Assembly (NCBI GenBank): GCA_009777995.1
Contig: WRKT01000003.1
Coordinates: forward strand, 92,195-156,194
Source of the DNA: Treponema sp.
GTDB taxonomy: Bacteria; Spirochaetota; Spirochaetia; Treponematales; Breznakiellaceae
Direction: 5' to 3'
DNA: 64,000 bases
The notes beneath the pieces are model-generated. The model saw only the letters and a program-made list of their open reading frames with translations, made no database searches and had not been told where the DNA came from. This document shows, piece after piece, positions 1-7,418 of the stretch (the stretch's first letter is position 1; every line of letters begins with the position of its first letter). The position numbers were made by a program, and so were the translations under genes.

Positions 1-1
1 G

Positions 2-433
2 AAGGCCAAGGAGATTACCGGTATTGAAGTTTTAAAACCGGGAGAGACTCTTCCCGAGAGTCTTGCTGAATACCGGAAGTTTTCGGGTGCACCGGGTGCG
101 AATAAGGTCTTTGTAGTTGCAAAGGATTTAAGAGCAATGTCACTTGGCTTAGAGCTTATAGGAGGTGGAGGAACGGTGCTGCTGTTTGCCACACCTGAGG
201 CAAGTGAGTATTTACCGTTTTATGTAAGCAAGGCATTTTTCAAGCAGCTGAGCATTCGTCTTAGTTATTCTGCAGATCATCTGGATACAAGGGAAGCCCT
301 TGCTCTAATAACAAGCGGTAAGGTAAATACAGAAGAGCTTATTACACATAGGTTCTCCCTCGAAGAAGTTTCAAAAGGGATTTTGCAAACTGAGGGCAGA
401 GGTAACGCTTTAAAGTGTATTGTGAATATTTAA
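2..433 (+). CDS. zinc-type alcohol/polyol dehydrogenase, C-terminal part (5' end outside window)
   Basis: The open frame runs from the window edge to a TAA at 431-433. An internal Met at 137 is not the start, because the same frame is open and protein-like upstream of it. The visible part includes a glycine-rich stretch (LELIGGGGTVLLFA) of the late Rossmann domain and a tail typical of medium-chain dehydrogenases (EELITHRFSLEEVSKGI). Family knowledge: such enzymes oxidise sugars, polyols or threonine with NAD(P). It is 12 bp upstream of an SDR dehydrogenase in the same operon as PTS components, so a role in catabolism of a PTS-imported polyol or sugar is inferred. The substrate cannot be told from this fragment. 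Confidence 0.8.
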   Translation, partial: KAKEITGIEVLKPGETLPESLAEYRKFSGAPGANKVFVVAKDLRAMSLGLELIGGGGTVLLFATPEASEYLPFYVSKAFFKQLSIRLSYSADHLDTREALALITSGKVNTEELITHRFSLEEVSKGILQTEGRGNALKCIVNI

Positions 434-445
434 ACAGGATTTATA

Positions 446-1198
446 ATGGCATATACTATAGATTTATCAAATCAAGTAGCTTTTGTTACCGGGGGCATCC
501 GTGGAATCGGATTAGCCATCTCCAAGACCCTCGCTATTGCAGGGGCAACTATCGCAATATGCGACATTCTTCCGGAAGATGATCCTGCTGTAATAAAAGG
601 AAAAGAGGAACTTGAAAAAATCGGGGCTAGTTTCTACTATATTTCCCGTGATCTATCTATTGAAACTTTTTGCCGGGAAGCGATTGACCTTGTTATAGCG
701 CAATTTGGCAGGCTTGATATTTTTATTGCAAATGCCGGGATTACAGGCAAGGACGGGAACTGGGATGCTGCCTTTGACCTTAATGTAAAAGGCATTTATT
801 TTTGCTATGAAAGAGCCAAGGAACATCTGGAAAGGGTTGCAGGGCGCATTGTTATAATATCGTCTGCTTCTATTTTTACGGGGGGTACGGGGATCCCTGA
901 GTATATTGCTACGAAGGGCGGCACACAGGCCCTTGTAAGGTATATTGCAAGAGAAGGTGCGCCCATTGGAATAAGAGTAAATGCTGTTGCACCTGCTGTC
1001 ATTATGACAGAAATGACAATTACGCGTTTTGGATCGGCTGAAAATATGTTAAAGCATTATGAAGGGAAACTTCCCCTTGGCAGAATTGGTACCGTAGAAG
1101 ATGTTGCAAATGCGGTTTTATACCTTGCAAGCGATATGTCAAACTGGACATGCGGAGAAACTCTCGTACTTGACGGCGGGCGTCTACACTTATCGTGA
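446..1198 (+). CDS. SDR-family NAD(P)-dependent oxidoreductase
   Basis: A 250-residue classical short-chain dehydrogenase. The cofactor motif TGGIRGIG is at residues 15-22, the NAG motif at about 96-98, the catalytic Ser at about 139-140, and YIATK (Tyr153-Lys157) forms the active site. The length is normal for the family. It starts 12 bp after the zinc dehydrogenase and is followed by an M42 peptidase and PTS genes. This suggests a sugar or polyol dehydrogenase (for example gluconate 5-dehydrogenase or sorbitol-6-phosphate dehydrogenase type), but the substrate is inference only. Confidence 0.9.
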   Translation: MAYTIDLSNQVAFVTGGIRGIGLAISKTLAIAGATIAICDILPEDDPAVIKGKEELEKIGASFYYISRDLSIETFCREAIDLVIAQFGRLDIFIANAGITGKDGNWDAAFDLNVKGIYFCYERAKEHLERVAGRIVIISSASIFTGGTGIPEYIATKGGTQALVRYIAREGAPIGIRVNAVAPAVIMTEMTITRFGSAENMLKHYEGKLPLGRIGTVEDVANAVLYLASDMSNWTCGETLVLDGGRLHLS

Positions 1199-1216
1199 TT
1201 GTAAAAAGGAACTTAT

Positions 1217-2314
1217 ATGAAGAATGTTTATGAGGAATTAAAAACACTTAGCTCAATATCTGCAATATCAGGATGTGAGGATTTCTTAATTAGGGAATTG
1301 AAGAATAGGCTTAGCAATTCAGGTGCAGATATTCATATAGACAGGTTAGGAAATGTAACTGCAACATTCAAGGGTTCAGCCTGTCCCGAAACATCGATTA
1401 TTTATTTTGCGCATATGGATGAGCTTGGCCTTATTGTAAAGGCAATAGATAAAAACGGCTTTTTACGTGTGGAACGAGTCGGCGGAATCCCTGAAAGAGT
1501 CTTAACCAGTGTTTGCGTGGATGTTCATTCCCTTGATTATCAAAAATCATATACCGGGTTTTTTGGAACCTATTCACATCATTTAACTCCGCCTGAAAAA
1601 AAGCTCATAGTTCCTGAAATTAAGGATATGTATATTGATATCGGCTGCGAGAGCAGTGAGGAAGTACTTGCCCTTGGTATTAATGTGGGAAGCATGGTGA
1701 CATATACACCTACCTGTATTCAGCTTGGGAAAAATAAGGTAAGCGGAAAAGCCCTCGATGATCGTGTTGGCGTATATATTCTCCTTTGCATGGCAGAACA
1801 TTTAAAGAAGTCGCCGCCAAAGGCTACTGTTCATCTATGTTTTACAGTGCAGGAAGAGTTTAATGTCAGAGGCAGTCTGCCTGTCTTTGAGCGCCTGCTT
1901 CCAAATGCAGGAATATGCCTTGACGTAGCCCCGACTCGGGATACGCCTGATTTAAGCGGACAGGGAGGTGTTGAACTTGGTAAAGGCCCCGCAATTTCTT
2001 ACTTTAATTTCCACGGCAGGGGAACTCTTGGCGGTTTAATTCCTAATCCCAAACTTACTGCATTTATCGCAGACTCGACATCAAAATTGAAAATAAAATG
2101 CCAGCATGAAGTGTCCCTCGGTGTCATAACAGATGACGCTTTTACACAGTTAACCGGAACCGAAGGTGTTGCAATGGCCCACATTTCCCTGCCCTGCCGT
2201 TATACGCATACTCCGAGAGAAACAATTGACCTGCGCGATCTAAAAGAAGCAATAGCGCTTTGCTGTGAGACTGCCGCCGCTTTTGACAGTAAATTGGATC
2301 TTTCCAGAGGATAG
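1217..2314 (+). CDS. M42-family metallopeptidase (FrvX-like aminopeptidase)
   Basis: A 365-residue cytoplasmic peptidase of the M42 glutamyl-aminopeptidase/FrvX family. Metal-ligand and catalytic motifs are visible: AHMDE (His66, Asp68), ALDDRVG (Asp181-Asp182), VQEE (Glu213-Glu214), a following LDVAP, and a late HTPRE histidine. Family members form dodecameric tetrahedral shells that trim peptides using two divalent metals. The gene ends 10 bp before a PTS EIIA gene. An frvX gene beside PTS genes is also known from enterobacterial frv operons, where the link is not understood. Confidence 0.88.
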   Translation: MKNVYEELKTLSSISAISGCEDFLIRELKNRLSNSGADIHIDRLGNVTATFKGSACPETSIIYFAHMDELGLIVKAIDKNGFLRVERVGGIPERVLTSVCVDVHSLDYQKSYTGFFGTYSHHLTPPEKKLIVPEIKDMYIDIGCESSEEVLALGINVGSMVTYTPTCIQLGKNKVSGKALDDRVGVYILLCMAEHLKKSPPKATVHLCFTVQEEFNVRGSLPVFERLLPNAGICLDVAPTRDTPDLSGQGGVELGKGPAISYFNFHGRGTLGGLIPNPKLTAFIADSTSKLKIKCQHEVSLGVITDDAFTQLTGTEGVAMAHISLPCRYTHTPRETIDLRDLKEAIALCCETAAAFDSKLDLSRG

Positions 2315-2324
2315 GAGCAGAAGC

Positions 2325-2798
2325 ATGAGCGCACTATCAAGTGATTTATTGAATGAAGATTGCGTAATGATGAATGTCCGTGCAGAAAATAAAGAAGACC
2401 TGCTTGCCAAGATCTGTGAGTATGCCTGCAAGAAGGGTTATGTAGAGGATGGCTACCTTACTGCCTTATTAGAACGCGAGAATGAGTTTCCGACCGGATT
2501 GCCTACAGAAATTATTAAGGTTGCTGTGCCGCATGCAATTGATAATAGCCGGGTAATTAAATCGGGTATTTTTATTGCCCGCCTTGCCGAACCTATTGCT
2601 TTTAAGGAGATGGGAGACGGCGAGAATGATGTTATGGCGGAAATTATTTTCCTTTTGGTTATAAAGAGCGGGGAAGATCAAGGGGCAGTTCTTAAGTCTA
2701 TAATGGGGATGTTCGCAGATACCAATGCCTTATCCGCTTTGAAACCGGCAGAAACTCCTCGCGAAATTATCGAAGTAATACTGAATAGGAGGGCTTAG
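2325..2798 (+). CDS. PTS fructose/galactitol-type EIIA component
   Basis: A 157-residue EIIA of PTS class 2. The phospho-accepting histidine is His70 in VAVPHAID, preceded by FPTGLPTE as in galactitol-type EIIA proteins. The ATG at 2325 is chosen because it follows AGGAG and lies just after the peptidase stop; a longer frame upstream overlaps the peptidase. It would pass phosphate from HPr to an EIIB not present here, probably encoded upstream of the window or elsewhere. The next gene, HPr, begins 2 bp later, so the two are translationally coupled. Confidence 0.88.
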   Translation: MSALSSDLLNEDCVMMNVRAENKEDLLAKICEYACKKGYVEDGYLTALLERENEFPTGLPTEIIKVAVPHAIDNSRVIKSGIFIARLAEPIAFKEMGDGENDVMAEIIFLLVIKSGEDQGAVLKSIMGMFADTNALSALKPAETPREIIEVILNRRA

Positions 2799-2799
2799 T

Positions 2800-3084
2800 A
2801 TGTATTCCAAAATTACGCGGGTAATTAATCCAACGGGCATACACGCAAGGCCCGCACATTTATTTGTAAAAAAGGCGAAGAGCTATAAGTCCAATATAAC
2901 TGTCAAAAAAACAGGTACTGAAGGCCCGCCTACAGATGCAAAGTCCATAGTTATGGTGCTTGCCCAAACCATCAGCACAGGAACCGAAGTTGAAATTACC
3001 GCAGAGGGCGAGGATGAAGTCCAAGCGGTCGATGCGATGGTTGACCTTATCGAATCGGCCTTTGGAGAAATAAAGGTAGAATAA
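2800..3084 (+). CDS. HPr-family phosphocarrier protein
   Basis: A 94-residue HPr. The phosphorylated His15 lies in GIHARPA, and a Ser49 region (DAKSIVMVL) matches the HPr kinase site, so both the transport and regulatory phosphorylation sites look intact. It follows the EIIA gene by 1 bp and completes the visible PTS-linked operon. Being tied to one EIIA rather than to ptsI, it may be a dedicated paralogue (FPr/HPr-like) rather than the general HPr; this is inference. Confidence 0.92.
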   Translation: MYSKITRVINPTGIHARPAHLFVKKAKSYKSNITVKKTGTEGPPTDAKSIVMVLAQTISTGTEVEITAEGEDEVQAVDAMVDLIESAFGEIKVE

Positions 3085-3106
3085 TCGAAATAATTTGCAA
3101 ATCCTA

Positions 3107-3135
3107 TTGACACTCTGTATTCTTTGTATTATAAT
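3107..3135 (+). promoter_or_regulatory. sigma-70 promoter of the gntR operon
   Basis: TTGACA (3107-3112) and TATAAT (3130-3135) are both perfect consensus, separated by exactly 17 bp. It lies between the HPr stop and the GTG start of the GntR regulator. Confidence 0.85.
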
Positions 3136-3146
3136 AAGTAATGCAA
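3124..3146. promoter_or_regulatory. candidate autoregulatory operator over the -10 box
   Basis: TTGTATTA (3124-3131) and TAATGCAA (3139-3146) form an inverted repeat with one mismatch, separated by 7 bp. It covers the -10 box of the gntR promoter, as expected for a YtrA-type GntR repressor that controls its own operon. The assignment to the adjacent regulator is inferred from position. Confidence 0.45.
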
Positions 3147-3187
3147 GGCATACAAGCTTGCGAAGCATAGATAATTAGGAGGGGATA

Positions 3188-3550
3188 GTGCTTTTGCAAT
3201 TAGACTTTGCTGCCGAAACACCGATTTACAGACAAATTCATGACCAGCTTATCCTGGGCATTGCCGAGGGGCATTTGCTCCCGGGCGAAAAGCTTCCCGC
3301 CATCCGGGCCCTGGCCAATGAGACCGGTGTCAACATGATGACTGTGAATAAGGCTTATCAGCTCCTTAAGCAGGAGGGCTATATCACTGGTGATCGCCGC
3401 GGCGGGACAGTGGTCTCGGGTAAGACCCCTGAAATGTCTGAAAAAAGCGTACTTGACGATCTTCGCCTGCCTGCAGCTTCAGCAAAACTTGCAGGAATGT
3501 CCCTGAAAACATGGCTTGGGCTGTGTGAGAAAGCATTTAGAGGTATTTAA
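3188..3550 (+). CDS. GntR-family transcriptional regulator, YtrA type
   Basis: A 120-residue protein with an N-terminal GntR winged helix-turn-helix (about residues 10-78; LPGEKLPAIRALANETGV..MMTVNKAY) and only a short C-terminal tail, the hallmark of the YtrA subgroup. The start is GTG at 3188 after a strong AGGAGGGG site. YtrA-type regulators usually repress an operon of membrane proteins or ABC transporters. Here the next genes are a DUF5808-like membrane protein (2 bp downstream) and a CPBP protease, which are the likely targets. Confidence 0.88.
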   Translation: MLLQLDFAAETPIYRQIHDQLILGIAEGHLLPGEKLPAIRALANETGVNMMTVNKAYQLLKQEGYITGDRRGGTVVSGKTPEMSEKSVLDDLRLPAASAKLAGMSLKTWLGLCEKAFRGI

Positions 3551-3552
3551 AG

Positions 3553-4902
3553 ATGTTTACGATAATTTTAGCAGTTTGTTTTGTTCCTGTTTGGTTTGCC
3601 CTTTATATTTTTATGCGGAATATGGTAAAACCAAAAAAAAATATTGTAATTGGTGTAACGCTGCCTCATAATGCACAAAGTGATGCTGAAACCCTGGCTA
3701 TTTGCGCTTCATTCAAGCAATGGCTCAGTATTGTCATGATGCCTCTTTTGATTTTAATGATACCTCCATTTTTTATTGAATCGATGGGCGCAAGCATGAC
3801 TTGGCTTATGACCTGGTGTTTGCTTGTAATAGCAGGATCTACGGCTGTTTTTGCAAGGCATCGACACAGGCTAATACTACTTAAGCGTGAGAAAAATTGG
3901 TATAGCGCTGCGACAGGCCGCGCTCTTGTTGATATTAAAGCTGCTGCCCTGCCTCAAAATAAGATTAAGGGTATTTGGTTCCTACCTCCTGTTATTGTAA
4001 GTATGATTCCATTCGTATACTCATTTTTTAGTTCATCAGGGTTTGATATGGTACTTAATAGCGGAGTATTTGCAGGCTTAACTCTGACATTCTGGCTTTT
4101 TTATCATGTAATATTTCGCCTTCGCTCAGAAGTTGTAAACGAAAATCTTTCCCTAACTGCTGCCTTGACCCGGGTTCGCCGCTATAATTGGGGGAAGTTC
4201 TGGCTCATTGCAACATGGATTAACGGAGCCCTTGCCCTGTGCACATGGCTTTTAGCCGATAATGTAACAGCATATCTTTTCTTTATAATCGGTTATACTG
4301 TTATTTTCATTCTGCTTGCGCTCCATACAGAGCTCAATGCACGAATTGCCCAGCAAAAGCTCACCTCAAGTGATACCGGGAATCTATATCTTGATGAAGA
4401 TGATTACTGGTTCTGGGGTATGTTTTATCATAATCCAAATGACAGTCACTTAATGGTAAACGATCGTATAGGCATGAGCATGTCAGTAAACCTTGCAAGA
4501 CCCGCCGGCAAAGTGATAATGGGTTTTGCAGCTCTATGTATTGTTGCCCTGCCCTTTTTCGGTATATGGCTCTGGTCAGAAGAGTTAACTCCTACGAGGC
4601 TTATATTAAGTGAAACAACACTGATTGCCCGACATACCGGAAACAGGTATACCATTCAAGTCGGCGAAATTGAATCTATTGAGCTTATAGAGGAACTGCC
4701 TTCAATGGTTAGGGTTGCGGGGACAGGCCTTGATAATCTCTTAAAAGGAAATTTCCGTGCAGGTCCCTTGGGTCCAAGCCGCGTTAATCTGCAACCCGGT
4801 GACCCTCCCTTCCTTGTAATACAATCAGGAGGAAATACCTACCTGTTAAACGATGCAGACAGCAGTGTTACAAGGGATGTTTATTCACGAATTAGAAGAT
4901 AG
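3553..4902 (+). CDS. multi-pass membrane protein with DUF5808-like segment
   Basis: A 449-residue integral membrane protein with several hydrophobic segments in the first 270 residues. A segment at about 285-320 (WGMFYHNPNDSHLMVNDRIG) resembles DUF5808. After a further membrane span, the C-terminal soluble stretch (about 350-449) resembles a bacterial PH-like domain. Such proteins often follow YtrA-type GntR regulators, as here (2 bp spacing). Role unknown; a cell-envelope stress or antimicrobial-response function is inferred from similar operons. Confidence 0.65.
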   Translation: MFTIILAVCFVPVWFALYIFMRNMVKPKKNIVIGVTLPHNAQSDAETLAICASFKQWLSIVMMPLLILMIPPFFIESMGASMTWLMTWCLLVIAGSTAVFARHRHRLILLKREKNWYSAATGRALVDIKAAALPQNKIKGIWFLPPVIVSMIPFVYSFFSSSGFDMVLNSGVFAGLTLTFWLFYHVIFRLRSEVVNENLSLTAALTRVRRYNWGKFWLIATWINGALALCTWLLADNVTAYLFFIIGYTVIFILLALHTELNARIAQQKLTSSDTGNLYLDEDDYWFWGMFYHNPNDSHLMVNDRIGMSMSVNLARPAGKVIMGFAALCIVALPFFGIWLWSEELTPTRLILSETTLIARHTGNRYTIQVGEIESIELIEELPSMVRVAGTGLDNLLKGNFRAGPLGPSRVNLQPGDPPFLVIQSGGNTYLLNDADSSVTRDVYSRIRR

Positions 4903-4911
4903 GAGAAAAAT

Positions 4912-5679
4912 ATGAGAAATTTAATTAATTGGAAATTATTTTTTATTTTAACGGTTGTTTGCACAATAACTGCGCTATTGGTGCTGCCTTATTCTATGGC
5001 ACTTGCATCAAGTGATGCAGGTATTACTCCAATAATACTTCTTAGTGTTATTGCTCAAAATTTAGTCATATTTGCAGTTACTGTGTTTCTTGGCCTGCTC
5101 ATATCAAAAAGAGTTGGAATGGGATTACCGATACTCGAGGGAGCTTTAAATGGAGAGAGTACATCAAGAGAATTTAAAGCTATTCTTCTGCCTTCAATAG
5201 TCCTTGGCGCTATTGCAGGAGTATTAATTATTATTGCAAGTATTCCTTTTAATCGCTTAATCCCGGAATTTGCAAACGCAGAAGTTGCCTCCCCCGGGGC
5301 TTTAAGGGGATTTCTTGCATCTTTTTATGGCGGCATAGCGGAGGAAGTATTATTAAGGCTCTTTCTTGTTTCTCTTTTGGTATGGATAACCTTTTTAATC
5401 AAGAAAACAAGTGACGGACGGCCAACGGCTTTTGGAGTTTGGCTTTCAATTTTTTTGGCAGCAATAATATTTGGAATTGGCCATCTGCCTGCAACTGCTT
5501 TAATAGTTGATCTTACAGGAATCGTAATTCTTCGTGCCATAATACTTAACGGAATTGGCGGCATTATCTTCGGCTGGCTTTATTGGAAAAAAGGCCTTGA
5601 ATCTGCGATTATTGCACATTTTACTGCCGACATTGTGTTACATGTAATTACACCTTTTATTACAGGCATTATGGGGTAA
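4912..5679 (+). CDS. CPBP-family intramembrane glutamic protease
   Basis: A 255-residue multi-pass protein. The CPBP/Abi signature is complete: EEVLLR (Glu144-Glu145, Arg149), FGIGH (His191) and AHFTAD (His236, Asp240), each within or next to a membrane segment. Family members are intramembrane endopeptidases (Rce1 relatives), in bacteria often linked to bacteriocin immunity or protein secretion. It is 9 bp downstream of the DUF5808-like protein and so belongs to the GntR operon. Confidence 0.85.
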   Translation: MRNLINWKLFFILTVVCTITALLVLPYSMALASSDAGITPIILLSVIAQNLVIFAVTVFLGLLISKRVGMGLPILEGALNGESTSREFKAILLPSIVLGAIAGVLIIIASIPFNRLIPEFANAEVASPGALRGFLASFYGGIAEEVLLRLFLVSLLVWITFLIKKTSDGRPTAFGVWLSIFLAAIIFGIGHLPATALIVDLTGIVILRAIILNGIGGIIFGWLYWKKGLESAIIAHFTADIVLHVITPFITGIMG

Positions 5680-5682
5680 TAC

Positions 5683-6492
5683 ATGGAAAACAATAAACCG
5701 GTACTTGAGTTCTACGAAAATAACGAGAATGAAGATAACCGTATAAACAGAAGCCGCCTTGAGTTCGTCCGTACAAAAGAGCTTATATGCAGGGTCTTGC
5801 CTGAAAACAAGATCAGAATTATTGATCTCTGCGGTGCCACAGGGCACTATGCCTATTGGCTTGCTAAAAAAGGCCACGAGGTGCATTTGAGGGATCTTTC
5901 TCCAAGGCATATAACCGAAGCAAAGGCCAACGAAAAAAACTATAATGCAAAACTTGCATCAATTGCCCTCGGAGACGCTCGTTCTACTGAATGTGAAGAC
6001 AATTCGTTCGACATGGTCTTGCTTATGGGCGCACTATACCATCTCCAAGTAAAGGAAGACCGTCTGCAATGCTTAAAAGAAGTAAACAGAATCCTTAAAC
6101 CCGGGGGAACAGCCGTCTTCGCATATATTAATCGTTATGCCTCCATGCTTGATGGTTTTCTAAGAGGCTTTATAGACGACCCTGCCTTCAGAAAAATAGT
6201 AGATAACGATATTGCAACAGGCAGACATGTAAACGCAGACAACAACCCGAATTACTTTACCAATGCATTTTTCCATACAACAGACGAAATTCACGGCGAA
6301 TTATTACAGACAAACTTTTGCAATACAATGCTTTTTGCTGTTGAAGGTTTTGGAGTATTTTTAAACCATGAAGAGTATTTTAAGGATGAAGAAAAGTTAA
6401 GGACTCTGCTGCATTATATAAGGATTACTGAACAAAACATGGAAATGATTGGATTATCCGACCATCTGCTTGTGATTTGTAAAAAAACTTAG
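5683..6492 (+). CDS. class I SAM-dependent methyltransferase
   Basis: A 269-residue protein with a methyltransferase fold. Motif I is IIDLCGATGHYAYWLA (about residues 45-60) with the acidic motif II residue in HLRDLS. A motif-IV-like segment (DMVLLMGALYHL) and the ILKPGG turn follow. It starts 3 bp after the CPBP gene. The substrate is not identifiable. Its 3' end overlaps the end of the reverse-strand retropepsin-like gene by 68 bp, an unusually long convergent overlap. Confidence 0.85.
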   Translation: MENNKPVLEFYENNENEDNRINRSRLEFVRTKELICRVLPENKIRIIDLCGATGHYAYWLAKKGHEVHLRDLSPRHITEAKANEKNYNAKLASIALGDARSTECEDNSFDMVLLMGALYHLQVKEDRLQCLKEVNRILKPGGTAVFAYINRYASMLDGFLRGFIDDPAFRKIVDNDIATGRHVNADNNPNYFTNAFFHTTDEIHGELLQTNFCNTMLFAVEGFGVFLNHEEYFKDEEKLRTLLHYIRITEQNMEMIGLSDHLLVICKKT

Positions 6493-6913
6493 GTAAAATA
6501 CAATAATTTAATAACACCCATTTAGCAACTCTGGTTGTTTTAGCTTTCCTGTCAATTATCATTTTCCAGTTATTCATAACATTTGTTCCGATAAGGATAT
6601 CGCTTGCAAATTCACCGGTGTATTCTGCGGCAAAAGCAACTATACGCTCAAGAGCAAAATCTTTTATCATTATCTTTTCGATTGAGTAGGCTTCGGCTTC
6701 TACGGTAGTACCGCCTATTTTATACTCTCGTGTAAATCCTAAGGGATGCCCGGATAATACTGCAAGGCGTTTGGGTATCAATGTGTTGTAGCATCCAAGG
6801 TCAAAAAACAAGGTAATATTTTCATAAAGTGCATTATGTATATTATATATTCTTGCGTTAGATTTATAACGATGTTTAAACTCTGGCAGCAACTCCAATG
6901 TCATACATTCCAT
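6425..6913 (-). CDS. retropepsin-like aspartic protease-type protein
   Basis: A 162-residue protein. LFFDLGCYNTLIP resembles the first strand-turn of retroviral-type aspartic proteases (hDTGAxxS/T), but reads Asp-Leu-Gly. SDILIGTNVMNNWKMIID resembles the family's later ILG-x-DFL segment. Only one catalytic Asp per monomer is expected because such enzymes dimerise. The last about 25 residues lie in the overlap with the methyltransferase gene and look like a run-on tail. It overlaps the upstream 92-residue gene by 38 bp, so the two are probably cotranslated. Whether the changed DTG triad is active is unknown. Confidence 0.55.
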   Translation of the reverse strand: MECMTLELLPEFKHRYKSNARIYNIHNALYENITLFFDLGCYNTLIPKRLAVLSGHPLGFTREYKIGGTTVEAEAYSIEKIMIKDFALERIVAFAAEYTGEFASDILIGTNVMNNWKMIIDRKAKTTRVAKWVLLNYCILPKFFYKSQADGRIIQSFPCFVQ

Positions 6914-7154
6914 AAACTACATCCTCCTTTGGTGCATAGGCGAATGTAAGAAGTGCCTGCCCCTTATACCTATTTACAATAATTTGGTGTAAGGCATCCC
7001 AGTCTTCTTCTGTTCCATCTCCGTAGTAAACAACCCACCCCGTTGACCCCGATGTTGAACTTGGCTCCGATTCAAAAATGACCCATTTTCCATCGTATTC
7101 AAAATTGAGATCCCTACGATTTGTGAGCTTCCTGTCTTTAACTTCCGTTATCAT
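6876..7154 (-). CDS. small hypothetical protein paired with the retropepsin-like gene
   Basis: A 92-residue soluble protein that I do not recognise. The ATG at 7154 is preceded on the reverse strand by GGGAG at good spacing. The sequence is rich in aromatic and acidic residues (for example EEDWDALHQIIVNRY). It overlaps the next gene by 38 bp, suggesting a two-gene unit whose products work together. A toxin-antitoxin-like or partner-protein role is possible but not supported by motif. Confidence 0.55.
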   Translation of the reverse strand: MITEVKDRKLTNRRDLNFEYDGKWVIFESEPSSTSGSTGWVVYYGDGTEEDWDALHQIIVNRYKGQALLTFAYAPKEDVVYGMYDIGVAARV

Positions 7155-7238
7155 GGTTCAACTCCCGACATACAATATAACATAAAAATAGCAAAAAATC
7201 AGCAATACGGCCCTACCAGGACGAAATTTCTGTGTAAA

Positions 7239-7333
7239 ACCGGAAGCCCTTGACCCGAAGAGCCAATACCTTCCGGTGTAACCGGAAGGTCTTGACCCGA
7301 AGAGCCAAGGGCTTCCGGCTTGCGGAAGCCCTT
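7239..7333. repeat. block of interleaved direct and inverted repeats (CGGAAG family)
   Basis: Two 28-bp direct copies lie at 7239-7266 and 7281-7308, differing at only two or three bases. They are interleaved with two near-perfect hairpins: ACCTTCCGGT/ACCGGAAGGT (7268-7290, 3-nt loop) and AAGGGCTTCCG/CGGAAGCCCTT (7307-7333, 5-nt loop). The block fills the gap before the CooS operon and resembles REP/ERIC-like intergenic elements. No protein explanation fits. Confidence 0.75.
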
Positions 7334-7361
7334 GACAGGAAGGCATTTTTTCCATATTATT

Positions 7362-7391
7362 GATAATAATAGTTATTTGACACTTATTATC
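7362..7391. promoter_or_regulatory. inverted repeat in the CooS operon promoter region
   Basis: GATAATAA (7362-7369) and TTATTATC (7384-7391) are perfectly complementary with a 14-bp spacer containing TTGACA (7377-7382). The half sites look like Fur-family GATAAT hexamers. A -10 box at the right spacing is weak, so this may be an activator- or repressor-bound promoter. Fur-type control is inference. Confidence 0.35.
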
Positions 7392-7418
7392 GACTAATGT
7401 CTATCGAGGAGAAATGCC

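Noticed and set aside
7158..7355. 65-codon reverse-strand ORF with internal repeats (WLFGSR twice)
   Set aside because: It is the translation of the hairpin/direct repeat block; no ribosome-binding site and no protein character.
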